60,533 nucleotides of DNA from Paenibacillus antibioticophila (GCF_000455265.1 NZ_HG005141.1:174340-234872); one strand, 5' to 3'; positions 1-8,857 are shown, counted from the first letter of the stretch. Notes: generated by a model from the sequence alone, not told the origin. Numbers and translations: made by a program.

Positions 1-23
1 GCTGCGCAGCGCAGGGTCCAGCT

Positions 24-767
24 CTACGCCCCCTGCGGCATAGGGGGCAGCTCCTCGACCGTGACCCCGCCAGGGCGGAGCACGGTCACGATCCCGTCGT
101 CCCCGGCGAGGACGACGGTGGACTCGACGCCGACGCCGGTGGCTCCGCCGTCGACGATGCCGTCAATGCGGCCGCCCAGATCCTCGCGGACATGGTCCGC
201 CAGTGTCGGGCTCGGCCGCCCGGAGCGGTTGGCGCTGGGCGCCGCCAACGGGCAGCCCGCTGCGGCGATGAGCCGCAGCGCCACCTCGTGGTCCGGCATC
301 CGCACGGCCACGGTATCAAGCCCCGCCGTTACACGCGGCGAGACAGCTCCCTCCATGACGGGCAGCACAATCGTTAACGGCCCGGGCCAGAAGGCCTCCA
401 TTAATCGGGCGGCTGTATCGTTAATGCCCGTAACCAGCCCTTCCAGCTGATGCGTTGAGGCGATATGAACAATAAGCGGATTATCCGAGGGTCTTCCCTT
501 CGCGGCAAAGATCGCCTCCACTGCCTTGCTGTTGCGGGCATCCGCACCAAGGCCATATACGGTCTCGGTTGGAAAAGCTACGGTCCCCCCTGCCGCCAGG
601 ACCTTGCCCGCTTCATTCAATCTACGCTCTATCTCATCAAGCCGAGCTTGATTCATATAATGATCAGAACTGCCGCTCATCTCTTCAGGCAGCAGCTTCA
701 CATCCCAATAGCTTGTCTCCTTTTGCAGGGGCACAAGATTCGCGGATGGCTTGAGCTCTTCGTCCAT
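24..767 (-). CDS. L-threonylcarbamoyladenylate synthase, Sua5/YrdC family (apparently frameshifted near the 3' end)
   Basis: The enzyme makes threonylcarbamoyl-AMP from threonine, bicarbonate and ATP for the tRNA t6A37 modification in the cytoplasm. The YrdC/Sua5 fold spans about residues 48-240, with AFPTETVYGLGADA, KGRPSDNPLIVHI and SANRSGRPSPT visible. The ATG at 767 follows a GGAAGGAT ribosome site. At 247 residues the product is YrdC-like only, whereas the B. subtilis homologue YwlC has a further C-terminal domain of about 100 residues. Past the stop (24-26) another frame reads VELDPALRS, which resembles the sequence that continues YwlC-type proteins. A frame slip at the five-G run (minus strand, about 29-33) would join the two. 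I therefore think the gene is either frameshifted or carries a sequencing error. Its neighbours (spoIIR, prmC, prfA) match the Bacillus gene neighbourhood. Confidence 0.9.
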   Translation of the reverse strand: MDEELKPSANLVPLQKETSYWDVKLLPEEMSGSSDHYMNQARLDEIERRLNEAGKVLAAGGTVAFPTETVYGLGADARNSKAVEAIFAAKGRPSDNPLIVHIASTHQLEGLVTGINDTAARLMEAFWPGPLTIVLPVMEGAVSPRVTAGLDTVAVRMPDHEVALRLIAAAGCPLAAPSANRSGRPSPTLADHVREDLGGRIDGIVDGGATGVGVESTVVLAGDDGIVTVLRPGGVTVEELPPMPQGA

Positions 768-827
768 AGGTCATCCTTCCAGACTGCTGTAATTTTTTTC
801 AGAAATTTTTCCGAACTCGCGCTTTTT

Positions 828-833
828 ATTATA
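828..833 (-). promoter_or_regulatory. probable sigma-A -10 box for the sua5 gene
   Basis: A perfect TATAAT on the minus strand lies about 60 bases upstream of the sua5 start and is followed by an A-rich run. The -35 side is weak (TTTTCT-like at 17 bases). The same TATAATAAAAAG wording occurs upstream of prfA. Confidence 0.45.
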
Positions 834-851
834 GCTCATGTCGACAACGCA

Positions 852-888
852 GAAAACCGCACAGAAATTCAGTATCCTGTACGGTTCT
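852..888. terminator. hairpin between spoIIR and sua5
   Basis: AACCGcACAG pairs with CTGTaCGGTT around a 13-base loop. Read on the plus strand it is followed by TTCTTTTT. On the minus strand, which carries spoIIR, it is followed by a shorter TTTT. It probably ends the spoIIR transcript. Confidence 0.5.
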
Positions 889-941
889 TTTTCAATCCTA
901 TTCAATTCAAGGACGAGGCCCAGGCCCGGGGAGCATCTGCG

Positions 942-1643
942 CTAGGCAAACAGCCCCGTAATCCAGTTCCAGAAATTCACCAGCATATCCCAAAGGAAAA
1001 ACCGGACCTCCACCTCTTCAGGATCAACTTGAACCATCGCTGTATCGGCCCCGGCATTCGCTTCGATGCTCCCGTTTGCTGCCGCAATGCCATCCTTCTC
1101 GCCAGACTTGGCACTTGCGGACTTCTGCAAAGCATCTCCGCTGCCCGCATCCACAAAGCAAAGAGGAGGAAACAATACGCACCACCAGTTCTTGCCTGCT
1201 CCGTTGCCAAGGGTTACCCGCACCGCTTCATAGTCCCCGGCCGGATACACGGCCCCTCCATAGATTTTCGTCGGAAACGGCACCTCGCCCAGCTCAACCT
1301 CGTAGCTGTAGCTTTTGCCGCTCGCCTTCAGCGTCTCTCCTACACGCCGCTCAATGTCGGACAGCCTGCCCTGAACCATAGCCCGAGCGTCCTCCAGGCT
1401 TTCCGGCTGAGCCAGCTCGGCTACCCACCCGTTCATTTGCTCCACAACCGCGTCTCGGACCAGCCGTTTTACCGCTTGATCGCCCAGACTATCGGAATTA
1501 GCCAGGATTCGCAGACGAATGGATTCTTGCGGGATCAAGCCTTCGGCAGCTGCCGTATCCGCCTTCTGTCCTTCCCAGGACATCAGCAAAATCAACATAC
1601 TAAAACATATAAGTGCAATCGACTTCCGACGGTTCTCTCTCAT
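942..1643 (-). CDS. spoIIR: stage II sporulation protein R
   Basis: SpoIIR is the forespore-made, sigma-F-controlled signalling protein that is secreted into the intermembrane space and triggers processing of pro-sigma-E by SpoIIGA in the mother cell. The 233-residue product has an N-terminal membrane anchor or signal segment (residues about 9-24), then the family core beginning IRLRILANSDSLGDQAVKRLVRDAV. The central KIYGGAVYPAGDYEAVRVTLGNG and NWWCVLFPPLCFVD are the most recognisable blocks. The C-terminal tail (AANGSIEANAGADTAMVQVDPEEVEVRFFLWD) is more variable. The start ATG follows a GGAGTG site. Copy 1 of the dispersed palindromic element ends about 80 bases upstream and so lies in the promoter or leader region. 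Confidence 0.93.
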   Translation of the reverse strand: MRENRRKSIALICFSMLILLMSWEGQKADTAAAEGLIPQESIRLRILANSDSLGDQAVKRLVRDAVVEQMNGWVAELAQPESLEDARAMVQGRLSDIERRVGETLKASGKSYSYEVELGEVPFPTKIYGGAVYPAGDYEAVRVTLGNGAGKNWWCVLFPPLCFVDAGSGDALQKSASAKSGEKDGIAAANGSIEANAGADTAMVQVDPEEVEVRFFLWDMLVNFWNWITGLFA

Positions 1644-1725
1644 TTGGCTTCACACTCCAACCGAATCTCTGATGTCTACCATTCTGTCCGGTTAGGAGAG
1701 TTTTAAACCTAGCAAATCTATTAAT

Positions 1726-1850
1726 CTATATAAATTGAACTATTGAATTTTAGGTTTTGAGGGCAATGTGTGAAGTATGCTTACGATCGCTGTTGTTCGC
1801 GGATTTCTCTAATTGAGCTAAGATATTATAAGGTGGAAATCCACTCACAA
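1726..1850. repeat. dispersed palindromic element, copy 1 (right half missing)
   Basis: The left terminus CTATATAAATTGAACTA and the internal TGTGAAGTATGCTTACGATC, CGGATTTCT and GAAATCC blocks match copies 2 and 3 (see 23992-24192). The right arm, including the GCGAACGCTAACG block and the right terminus, is absent; the copy stops a few bases before the rodA stop codon. It lies between rodA and spoIIR. Confidence 0.8.
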
Positions 1851-1856
1851 GTCCGT

Positions 1857-3053
1857 CTATTCCTCAGTAATGATGGATCGCTTCGGCTTATAGCGGGCGA
1901 CCGCTTCTGACGTCTCATCGGCTTCATCCTGCCCGTACATCCGGATACTCATCGCGATTCCGACGCATGCCATATTAATTAGCAGCGAGGTTCCTCCATA
2001 ACTAATGAAAGGCAGCGTAATGCCCGTCAGCGGCATCAGCCCGATAAACATGCCGATATTTTCAAAAATTTGATACAGGAACATGGCGACGATCCCGACG
2101 ATGATATAAGGTCCGCTCCTGTCCTTGCATTCCAGCGAAACCAGAATGAGCCGGTGTATCAATACGAAATATAGCAGCAGCAGGACCGAGCTGCCTATAA
2201 ATCCGAACTCTTCGGCAATCACGACAAAGATGGAGTCGGAATAGGTAAGAGGAACGCGCTCTGACTGGACAGTCTCTCCTTTCAGATAGCCCTCTCCCGT
2301 CATACCGCCCGAAGCTATCGCGAGCTTGGCATTCCGCGTATGATAAATCGCTTTATCCGTTGCTTTTTCCGGCACAAGCCAGGGATCGATCCGCTCAATC
2401 CAGTGCGCGCGTCCAATGTCCTCGAAGAACGTATACACCTCGTCGTGATACACCTTGTAGGCGGTAATGCCGCCAAATGCCGCTCCCGCGAACAGGGCCA
2501 GAGCGATAAAGGCCTGAATATATTTAATGTTTCCAATCCAGAGCATGCCCGCCAGAATGACCAGATAGCTAAGCGCATTTCCCAGGTCATTTTGCGCCAT
2601 TACGAGCAGGAACGGAATGAACGTCAGCACCATAATCGGCAGGACATCCTTCCAGAATCCCAGCTTCGGCTTGCGCTTTTTAAGCAGCATGAAGGCGAGA
2701 AACAGAATTAACAGCAGTTTAAAAAACTCCGCAGGCTGAAAGCTCACCCCTCCGGGAAGGGTTAACCAACCCGTTGCGCTGTAATATTCATTCCCGATGA
2801 ACAGCACGACGACGAGCAGCCCAAGGCCAAACAGATAGATGAACGGGGCATACTTCACAAGCAGCTTGAAGTCAATCATGGCCATCCCGAAAAAGGTTGC
2901 AAACCCAAGCGCATAATAGACGAGCATCCGTAAATGGTACCCCCCGTACTTCGTATTCACGGTCGCGCTATAGAGCACTACGATACTGATTGCCATGAGA
3001 AGCAGCAGGATGATGATGATGGTGACATCGATTCGTTTCAGTCTCTTCAGCAT
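1857..3053 (-). CDS. rodA: FtsW/RodA/SpoVE-family peptidoglycan glycosyltransferase, RodA-like
   Basis: SEDS-family polytopic membrane protein that polymerises lipid II into glycan strands; RodA works with a class B PBP in cell elongation. The 398-residue product has about ten hydrophobic helices. The N-terminal LLLMAISIVVLYSAT, the periplasmic loop with the ERIDPW block, and the C-terminal SYGGTSLLINMACVGIAMSIR are family hallmarks. I chose the ATG at 3053 because GAGGG lies five bases before it; an in-frame GTG at 3065 lies upstream but overlaps this site. RodA is favoured over FtsW because no division-cluster genes are nearby, but the split is not certain. The gene sits between prmC and spoIIR. 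Confidence 0.85.
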   Translation of the reverse strand: MLKRLKRIDVTIIIILLLLMAISIVVLYSATVNTKYGGYHLRMLVYYALGFATFFGMAMIDFKLLVKYAPFIYLFGLGLLVVVLFIGNEYYSATGWLTLPGGVSFQPAEFFKLLLILFLAFMLLKKRKPKLGFWKDVLPIMVLTFIPFLLVMAQNDLGNALSYLVILAGMLWIGNIKYIQAFIALALFAGAAFGGITAYKVYHDEVYTFFEDIGRAHWIERIDPWLVPEKATDKAIYHTRNAKLAIASGGMTGEGYLKGETVQSERVPLTYSDSIFVVIAEEFGFIGSSVLLLLYFVLIHRLILVSLECKDRSGPYIIVGIVAMFLYQIFENIGMFIGLMPLTGITLPFISYGGTSLLINMACVGIAMSIRMYGQDEADETSEAVARYKPKRSIITEE

Positions 3054-3481
3054 GCCGTCCCTCACTTTCCGGGCCTTGCGCCCTTTCCTTCATTAAGTAT
3101 ACTTTAAAACCCGATAAACTGCGAAACCAGCTCGCACTAAAAAGACCCATTTGCCCGCCTTCGTTCATAATCACAATCCTCACTCAATGGGCAGTTGCAT
3201 TTCCTCACCTAACGGGCGGTTTATTCGAACGGATACCCCCTGTTGGCTGCTTCATCTCCTTTAAGTCTATCGCGGCCGGTCGCTGAATAATCTTGATGAT
3301 TAATTGCAGCAAGCGCAACTAAAACCTCGACATTTTCAAATTTCACAGGTTTAAGTGTACAACTTACAGTTAAAAATCGGTTCTTGTATCAGGACGACGG
3401 AGATTCGCCAATCTAACTGTACTCAATACAACTATGTCTAAATTCGAAGCCAAAATTCAGTATTTAAGCGTACCTTTTACA

Positions 3482-3529
3482 ATTGAATCGATACCATATT
3501 GAATCGATACCATATTGAATCGATACCAT
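3482..3529. repeat. three perfect tandem copies of a 16-mer
   Basis: ATTGAATCGATACCAT is repeated three times without a mismatch (3482, 3498, 3514). Each copy contains the palindrome ATCGAT. A partial TTGAAT follows at 3532. Confidence 0.97.
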
Positions 3530-3642
3530 AGGTTGAATATAAGCTAGAGCAATGATCCTGTTGGTTCAACCTTTGTTCTCTCACCCGCATAACAGGTGTT
3601 TTTTGTTTCGCACTCTTCGCGAGCTCAATTGGCTAAAGCTGC

Positions 3643-3675
3643 AAAAAAGTCCGCTTCTGCAATCTGCAAGCGGAC
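3643..3675 (-). terminator. Rho-independent terminator of the prfA-prmC transcript
   Basis: On the minus strand GTCCGCTT pairs with AAGCGGAC around an 11-base loop and is followed by six T residues. It lies about 170 bases beyond the prmC stop, so the 11-bp array at 3746-3854 would be transcribed in the 3' untranslated region. Confidence 0.8.
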
Positions 3676-3745
3676 CCGTTCTCTCGATCAATGCAATTAG
3701 CCGTAAACTACCAGTGTTGCGCGATTACTGTCCGGCTGTTGGGCG

Positions 3746-3854
3746 GTTATTGCGCAGCTATTGCACCGTTATTACGTAGCTATTGCACGGTTATTGCGCA
3801 GCTATTGCACCGTTATTGCGTACTATTGCGCGGTTGTTCCGCAGCTATTGCACC
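3746..3854. repeat. 11-bp tandem array overlapping the prmC stop codon
   Basis: Ten units, alternating GTTATTGCGCA-like and GCTATTGCACC-like, give a 22-bp higher-order period. One unit is 10 bp (3823-3832). More diverged units can be followed back to about 3717. The last unit contains the prmC stop codon (3845-3847) and encodes the final TVQ residues. On the minus strand nearly every unit carries CAATAG or CAATAA. Confidence 0.93.
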
Positions 3855-4765
3855 GTTCTCACGCCCAGCACATGCCGCTCAATACCGGCCAAGTCGGGGA
3901 TCGTCAAAATCCGATCCCAGTGGCCCGCCCGGCGGAGCAGCTCCGCGACCTCGCCGGCCTGGCCCAGGCCCAGCTCGAAGCCGATCAGGCGCGGCGCGGC
4001 GGGCAGCAGCGGCAGCTGCGCGAGCATGATCCGGTACGGGGCCAGCCCGTCCGGACCGCCGTCGAGCGCGCCGCGCGGCTCGTAGTCCCGCACCTCCGGC
4101 TGCAGGTGCGGAATTGTCTCCGCCGGAATGTACGGCGGATTGCTGACCACGATGTCCAGCGGCATGTCCGCAAAGGGTTCAAGCAGGTTCCCCTGCTTGA
4201 ACTCCACGGCCAGCCCCAGCCGCTGGACATTGGCGCCCGCTACTGCGAGCGCGCCCGGCGAGATATCGCTCGCCGAGATGCGCCATGACGGGCGCAGACT
4301 GGCCAGGGCAGCGGCAATCGCGCCGCTGCCGGTGCCGATGTCGGCAACAAGCGGGCCGGAGCCCGCAGGCAGGTTGCCGCCGGCAGGCCACAGGCGATCG
4401 GCTTCGCGCACGACCGCCTCCACGAGCAGCTCCGTCTCCGGGCGCGGAATCAGGACGTCCGGCGTGACCCGGAAGGTCAAGCCGTAGAATTCCTGTTCCC
4501 CGATGATATACTGCGCCGGCTCGCCCGCCGCTTTGCGGCGGATTGCTTCCTCCCATACTTCCTTCCGGTCGGCGGGAAAAGGGTCGCGCAGGGCCAGCAA
4601 ATAAGCGGCCCCGTTATTCAGCTCCAACACATGCCTCAGCAGCAGCTCAGCATTCGATTCCGGCTCAGCTACGCCATGAGACGCTAAAAAAGAAGAAGCC
4701 TCTTTACGGGCTTCTATAATCGTTATCCCTTCGGATAACCGAAACTTGTGTTTGTTCATGTCCAA
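3845..4765 (-). CDS. prmC: peptide chain release factor N5-glutamine methyltransferase
   Basis: PrmC (HemK) methylates the glutamine of the GGQ motif of release factors with S-adenosylmethionine. The 306-residue product has the N-terminal helical domain (residues 1-90), the SAM site VADIGTGSGAIAAALA, and the catalytic NPPY motif in DIVVSNPPYIPAETI. The TTG at 4765 lies eight bases after GGGAG inside the end of prfA, and only three bases separate the genes, so the two are translationally linked. The enzyme's substrate is encoded immediately upstream. The last codons and the stop lie inside the 11-bp tandem array, and the tail VLGVRTVQ may have been altered by the array's growth. Confidence 0.95.
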   Translation of the reverse strand: MDMNKHKFRLSEGITIIEARKEASSFLASHGVAEPESNAELLLRHVLELNNGAAYLLALRDPFPADRKEVWEEAIRRKAAGEPAQYIIGEQEFYGLTFRVTPDVLIPRPETELLVEAVVREADRLWPAGGNLPAGSGPLVADIGTGSGAIAAALASLRPSWRISASDISPGALAVAGANVQRLGLAVEFKQGNLLEPFADMPLDIVVSNPPYIPAETIPHLQPEVRDYEPRGALDGGPDGLAPYRIMLAQLPLLPAAPRLIGFELGLGQAGEVAELLRRAGHWDRILTIPDLAGIERHVLGVRTVQ

Positions 4766-4768
4766 GGG

Positions 4769-5836
4769 TTATTCTCCCTTTTCCATAATGTCAGCCTGCT
4801 CGGCAATCGTTAACGCGGATACGATCTCCTCGATCTCCCCGTTCATCACCTGGTCCAGCTTATGAATCGTCAGTCCGATCCGGTGATCCGTCACCCGGCT
4901 TTGCGGGAAGTTGTACGTCCGGATCCGCTCACTGCGGTCACCGGTGCCAACCTTGCTTTTCCGTTCTCCGGCATATTTCGCTTCTTCCTCTTGACGCATC
5001 ATATCGGAGATCCGGGCGCGCAGCACCTGCAGCGCCTTCTCCTTATTGGAGTTCTGCGACTTGCCGTCCTGACAGGTCGCAACGATACCCGTCGGAATAT
5101 GCGTTACGCGTACAGCCGATTTCGTCGTGTTGACGGACTGACCGCCCGCACCACTGGAGCAGAACGTATCGACACGAATATCCTTGTCAAGAATTTCGAT
5201 ATCGACTTCTTCCGCTTCAGGCATGACGGCTACGGTTGAGGTCGATGTGTGAATCCGACCGCCGGATTCCGTGGAAGGAATACGCTGCACCCGGTGAGCA
5301 CCGCTCTCGAATTTCATTTTGCTATATGCCCCGCGGCCGTTAATCATGAAAATAATTTCCTTGAAACCGCCGAGATCGCTCTCGTTCACGTCCATGATAT
5401 CAACCTTCCAGCCCTGGGTATCTGCATAACGGGAATACATCCGGTACAGATCAGCAGCAAACAAGGCCGCTTCATCTCCCCCAGCCGCACCGCGAATTTC
5501 CACAATAACATTCTTATCGTCATTCGGATCCTTCGGCAGCAGCAGCACTCGAATGGTCTCCTCGAGCACTTGTTGACGCGTTGTCAGATCCTCGATCTCC
5601 ATCTTCACCATTTCACGCATTTCATCATCCAGCTTCTCGGCCTGCATCACCTTGGCGGCGTCCAGTTCCTCGATGACCTGCTTATATTCAGTGTACGCCT
5701 CATAAGCCGGCTGTAAATCCGATTGTTCTTTTGAATAATCCCGCAGCTTTTTCGTATCACTAGCCACGTCGGGATCGCAGAGCAGCTCGCTCAGCTTCTC
5801 ATAACGGTCAGCCAGCGATTGTAGTCGGTCCAACAA
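4769..5836 (-). CDS. prfA: peptide chain release factor 1
   Basis: RF1 recognises UAA and UAG in the ribosomal A site and triggers release of the finished peptide. The 355-residue length is normal. The peptidyl-transferase motif [18 protein letters not shown] contains the GGQ. The anticodon-like PXT region is in the middle domain, and the C-terminal [19 protein letters not shown] block is typical. The start is a TTG (plus-strand CAA at 5834-5836) after GAGAGGTGACTTCCC. It is the first gene of the prfA-prmC pair. Confidence 0.96.
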   Translation of the reverse strand: MLDRLQSLADRYEKLSELLCDPDVASDTKKLRDYSKEQSDLQPAYEAYTEYKQVIEELDAAKVMQAEKLDDEMREMVKMEIEDLTTRQQVLEETIRVLLLPKDPNDDKNVIVEIRGAAGGDEAALFAADLYRMYSRYADTQGWKVDIMDVNESDLGGFKEIIFMINGRGAYSKMKFESGAHRVQRIPSTESGGRIHTSTSTVAVMPEAEEVDIEILDKDIRVDTFCSSGAGGQSVNTTKSAVRVTHIPTGIVATCQDGKSQNSNKEKALQVLRARISDMMRQEEEAKYAGERKSKVGTGDRSERIRTYNFPQSRVTDHRIGLTIHKLDQVMNGEIEEIVSALTIAEQADIMEKGE

Positions 5837-5945
5837 GGGAAGTCACCTCTCTTCACATTCGCAATAATCATTCTATCCGATAAACTCACAATGACATGAT
5901 CTAAGTATACTTTAAAATAATTAATACCAGGGTAAACGACTTTTT

Positions 5946-5975
5946 ATTATAGCATAAATTGCAGGATATGAACAA
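5946..5975 (-). promoter_or_regulatory. probable sigma-A promoter of prfA
   Basis: On the minus strand TTGTTC and TATAAT are separated by 18 bases, about 110 bases before the prfA start. A second candidate -10 box, TATACT, lies nearer the gene (about 5905-5910) inside AAGTATACTT, a motif also found upstream of rodA. Confidence 0.55.
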
Positions 5976-6110
5976 CTCTTTTCCAGTACATTTTGAGCAC
6001 TAACCATGCCCCTCAGGGAAATTTAACCAGTGCTACACCCGCTCTTTTCATGTAAAATATTCTCAAACTATCGAACCGGATATTTGGGCGGAAGCGAGGA
6101 GGGCTCACCC

Positions 6111-7031
6111 ATGGACATGTTGGACCTGAAAGTATTTATTGCTGTAGCGGAAACGGAGAGCATGAGCAAAGCGGCTCACTATGTCGCTCTGACACAGCCC
6201 GCTGTCAGCATTCGCATCGCAGGTCTTGAGACCGAGCTGGATGCTTCCCTGTTTCACCGCACTCGCTCCGGCGCTTTCCTGACAGAAGCCGGACGCAGAT
6301 TTTACTTTTACGCCCAATATGCTTTAAGCGCCTTGGAAGCCGGGCAAGAATCCCTCCGCACCCTGTCGGCTCAGCACACGGAGAAGAAGCTGCGCATCGG
6401 AATCGTAGAATCGCTTACCCACGTCATGCTCCCCTCCGTCATACACTCCATGAAGGATCAGTCCTCCCTCATGGAGTGGAAGATCAGCACCGGCCAGTCT
6501 CTGGATCTGGCCCTCCGCACCGCTTCCGGGGAACTCGATATTTCCTTCATCAACCAGGCCTTCTCACCGCTCCCCCAGCTTCACAGCATCAAGCTGTTTG
6601 AAGAGCCTCTTGCCTTCATCGGGCCGAAGCAACCGGAATTCCCGCGTTACCGCAGCCTCTTTACCTATCTGAAGGAGGTTCCCTTTATTTTGCTCAAAAG
6701 ACATATGCCTTTGAGAGAACTGCTAGAATACCAGTTGTTTGCCCCCCTGCGCATGCATCCCCAAAAACTGATCGAGGTGGACACCTCGCACGTCATTCGC
6801 CAAATGGTCGAGCAAGGAACAGGCTGCTCCTTTTTGCCCGTATCCTCTTTATGGCCCTCCGGCCGCGACGCCGCTATCGAGACAATTTCCCTGCCGGAGG
6901 TTCACCTGCAGCAAAGCTTTTATTGTGTATATTCGCAGTCTGCATCCGACCAAATCCTAAATCTGCTCCCCAAGCTGCAGGCCGGTATCATCGCTCAGGT
7001 AGACCAATTCCGCAATAGCCGCGATCAATAA
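6111..7031 (+). CDS. LysR-family transcriptional regulator
   Basis: 306-residue LysR-type regulator. The N-terminal winged helix-turn-helix (residues 1-60) reads MLDLKVFIAVAETESMSKAA and LTQPAVSIRIAGLETELDASLFHR. The remainder is the periplasmic-binding-protein-like effector domain. The ATG at 6111 follows GAGGAGGG; the longer upstream reading to 6030 has no ribosome site and no family similarity. It lies 134 bases before an ABC importer and cysteine hydrolase in the same orientation, and most likely controls them in response to the imported compound. The effector is unknown. Confidence 0.9.
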   Translation: MDMLDLKVFIAVAETESMSKAAHYVALTQPAVSIRIAGLETELDASLFHRTRSGAFLTEAGRRFYFYAQYALSALEAGQESLRTLSAQHTEKKLRIGIVESLTHVMLPSVIHSMKDQSSLMEWKISTGQSLDLALRTASGELDISFINQAFSPLPQLHSIKLFEEPLAFIGPKQPEFPRYRSLFTYLKEVPFILLKRHMPLRELLEYQLFAPLRMHPQKLIEVDTSHVIRQMVEQGTGCSFLPVSSLWPSGRDAAIETISLPEVHLQQSFYCVYSQSASDQILNLLPKLQAGIIAQVDQFRNSRDQ

Positions 7032-7165
7032 TCCCTTCCCCTTTACTCTCCCAATTAAGCTTCGCGTCATTTAAATGTTATATTATCTGACATAAACACT
7101 TCTTATCGCTCCTCCTGTGTGATATATATTACTATGAATTTAACACAAAGGAGGTGGCGATAAAG

Positions 7166-7963
7166 ATGAACCCTTACAAGATGGAGCTTGAGAACATCAG
7201 CAAGACCTATCCGTCAGCCGACGGCACCCTGGTTCAAGCGCTAGGTCCGATCGACATGCGGATTCCCAACCACCGCTTTGTCAGCATTGTCGGTCCCAGC
7301 GGCTGCGGGAAGTCCACGTTGTTTAACATCATCTCCGGGCTGCTCGACAATACGGAAGGAGCCATTTATGTCAATGGTAACCGTGTCGATGGATTAACCG
7401 GCATCACCGGTTATATGCTGCAGAAGGATTTGTTGCTTCCCTGGAGGACGATTCTGGACAACGTGATTCTGGGCTTGGAAATTCAAGGAACCTCCAAACG
7501 AGAGGCAAAAGCCAAGGCGCTGCCTCTGCTGCACAAATATGGTCTTAAGGGGTTTGAGTATCATTACCCCGCCCAGCTCTCCGGAGGCATGAGACAGAGG
7601 GCTGCACTGCTTCGCACCATTCTGTATGACCGGGACGTTATTTTGCTGGATGAGCCCTTCGGCGCTCTGGATGCCCAGACCCGTGCCATGATGCAAGAGT
7701 GGCTGCTCGACCTCTGGGATGACTTTCAAAAAACAATTCTCTTCGTCACCCATGACATGGAAGAGGCGATCTACCTCTCTGACGAGGTATACATTATGAC
7801 CTCCCGTCCAGGCACGATCAAGCGGCATCTGTTGATCGATCTGCCACGGCCGCGGAAACCGCAGATCATCACCTCGCCGGAATTTACCCAATTGAAGGAA
7901 GAAGCGCTGCGTACGCTTTCCGAAGAAACCCTCAAGGCATATCAGCAGGAAGCTGCCGGTTAA
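7166..7963 (+). CDS. ABC transporter ATP-binding protein, SsuB/TauB/ThiZ type
   Basis: Cytoplasmic ATPase of a nitrate/sulfonate/pyrimidine-precursor-type importer. It shows Walker A GPSGCGKST, Q-loop MLQKDLLLPW, signature LSGGMRQR, Walker B VILLDEPFGALD and switch histidine VTHDMEEAI. I chose the ATG at 7166 because AAAGGAGGTG lies seven bases before it; the in-frame GTG at 7154 is inside that site. It is followed after 24 bases by the permease. The substrate is not set by this subunit. Confidence 0.93.
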   Translation: MNPYKMELENISKTYPSADGTLVQALGPIDMRIPNHRFVSIVGPSGCGKSTLFNIISGLLDNTEGAIYVNGNRVDGLTGITGYMLQKDLLLPWRTILDNVILGLEIQGTSKREAKAKALPLLHKYGLKGFEYHYPAQLSGGMRQRAALLRTILYDRDVILLDEPFGALDAQTRAMMQEWLLDLWDDFQKTILFVTHDMEEAIYLSDEVYIMTSRPGTIKRHLLIDLPRPRKPQIITSPEFTQLKEEALRTLSEETLKAYQQEAAG

Positions 7964-7987
7964 TGCCAAAACCGAAAGGAGTGAGCA

Positions 7988-8857
7988 ATGATGCCAAGTG
8001 AAGGAGAAGTAATAGAACGCAAGGGAAACCTGAGCAAGTTAAGAAATGCCCCTGCTCCCCGCACAAGAACCAACGCCTTGAAGTACGAAATGTCCGCCCC
8101 CAAGCCCTGGCTGGTCAATATCGGCCGTCTCTCGTTATTTCTCGCGGTCCTGCTGCTGTGGGAGCTCGGAGCCAGTATCGGATTGGTCAACTCCTTCTTC
8201 TGGAGCCAGCCGTCGGAGATCGCCCGCACCTGGTGGGTTGGGGTACAGACGGGGGCCGTCTGGCAGGATACCTTCTATACCTTTCGCTCCACCGTGTACG
8301 GGTTTCTGCTAGGAACGGCAGGCGGCACGCTGTTGGGATTATCCTTCTGGTGGTCCAAATATTACGCCCGTATCTTCGAACCGTTCATCATTATGTTTGA
8401 AGCCATGCCCAAGCTGGCCCTCGCCCCCATCATCGTGCTGGTGTTCGGGATCGGGATGGGTTCCAAGGTAGCCATGGGCTTCGCCATCACTGTCGTCATT
8501 ACTACCCTGACCACTTACAACGGGGTGCGAAGCGTCGACAAAGATCTGGTTCGCATGGTCTATTCTCTGGGCGCTTCCAGACTGCAAGTATTCAGAAAGG
8601 TCATCGTTCCAACGGCCATTCCGGCGATGATCTCCGCCCTGCGTATTAATATCGGGTTGGCACTCACAGGAGCTATCGTCGGTGAATATATCGGGTCCGA
8701 GCAAGGTCTGGGCCGAATGATCTTCTATGCGGGACAAACCTACGAGATCAGTCTCATCTGGGCCAATATCTTTAATCTGTCCATCCTGTCCATGCTGCTG
8801 TACATTCTGGTTGGCAAGCTGGAAGGTTATCTGCTCAAAGGCTTTACCCACAAATAA
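7988..8857 (+). CDS. ABC transporter permease, SsuC/TauC type
   Basis: 289-residue inner-membrane permease with about six helices. The cytoplasmic EAA coupling loop reads VYSLGASRLQVFRKVIVPTAIPAMISALRINIG. The first 35 residues are hydrophilic, and the first helix begins near LSLFLAVLLLWELGASIG. The ribosome site AAAGGAGTGAG precedes the ATG at 7988. It pairs with the ATPase upstream and the lipoprotein downstream. Confidence 0.93.
   Translation: MMPSEGEVIERKGNLSKLRNAPAPRTRTNALKYEMSAPKPWLVNIGRLSLFLAVLLLWELGASIGLVNSFFWSQPSEIARTWWVGVQTGAVWQDTFYTFRSTVYGFLLGTAGGTLLGLSFWWSKYYARIFEPFIIMFEAMPKLALAPIIVLVFGIGMGSKVAMGFAITVVITTLTTYNGVRSVDKDLVRMVYSLGASRLQVFRKVIVPTAIPAMISALRINIGLALTGAIVGEYIGSEQGLGRMIFYAGQTYEISLIWANIFNLSILSMLLYILVGKLEGYLLKGFTHK

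Larger units (their letters stand above)
3054..3844. other. gene-free stretch of about 790 bases with three kinds of repeat
   Basis: No convincing coding sequence. It contains a candidate rodA promoter (TATACT -10 box at about 3096-3101 on the minus strand), a triplicated 16-mer (3482-3529), the terminator-like hairpin after prmC (3643-3675) and an 11-bp tandem array that runs into the prmC stop codon (3746-3854). The remaining AT-rich sequence (3290-3480) shows no recognisable signal. Confidence 0.7.

Noticed and set aside
465..1706. Long plus-strand frame of 413 codons
   Set aside because: Antisense to sua5 and spoIIR, both clearly recognised on the minus strand; the translated product resembles no family.
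3691..4288. Plus-strand frames across the 11-bp array and the prmC 3' end
   Set aside because: They are shadows of the GC-rich prmC coding strand and of the tandem repeat; no ribosome site.
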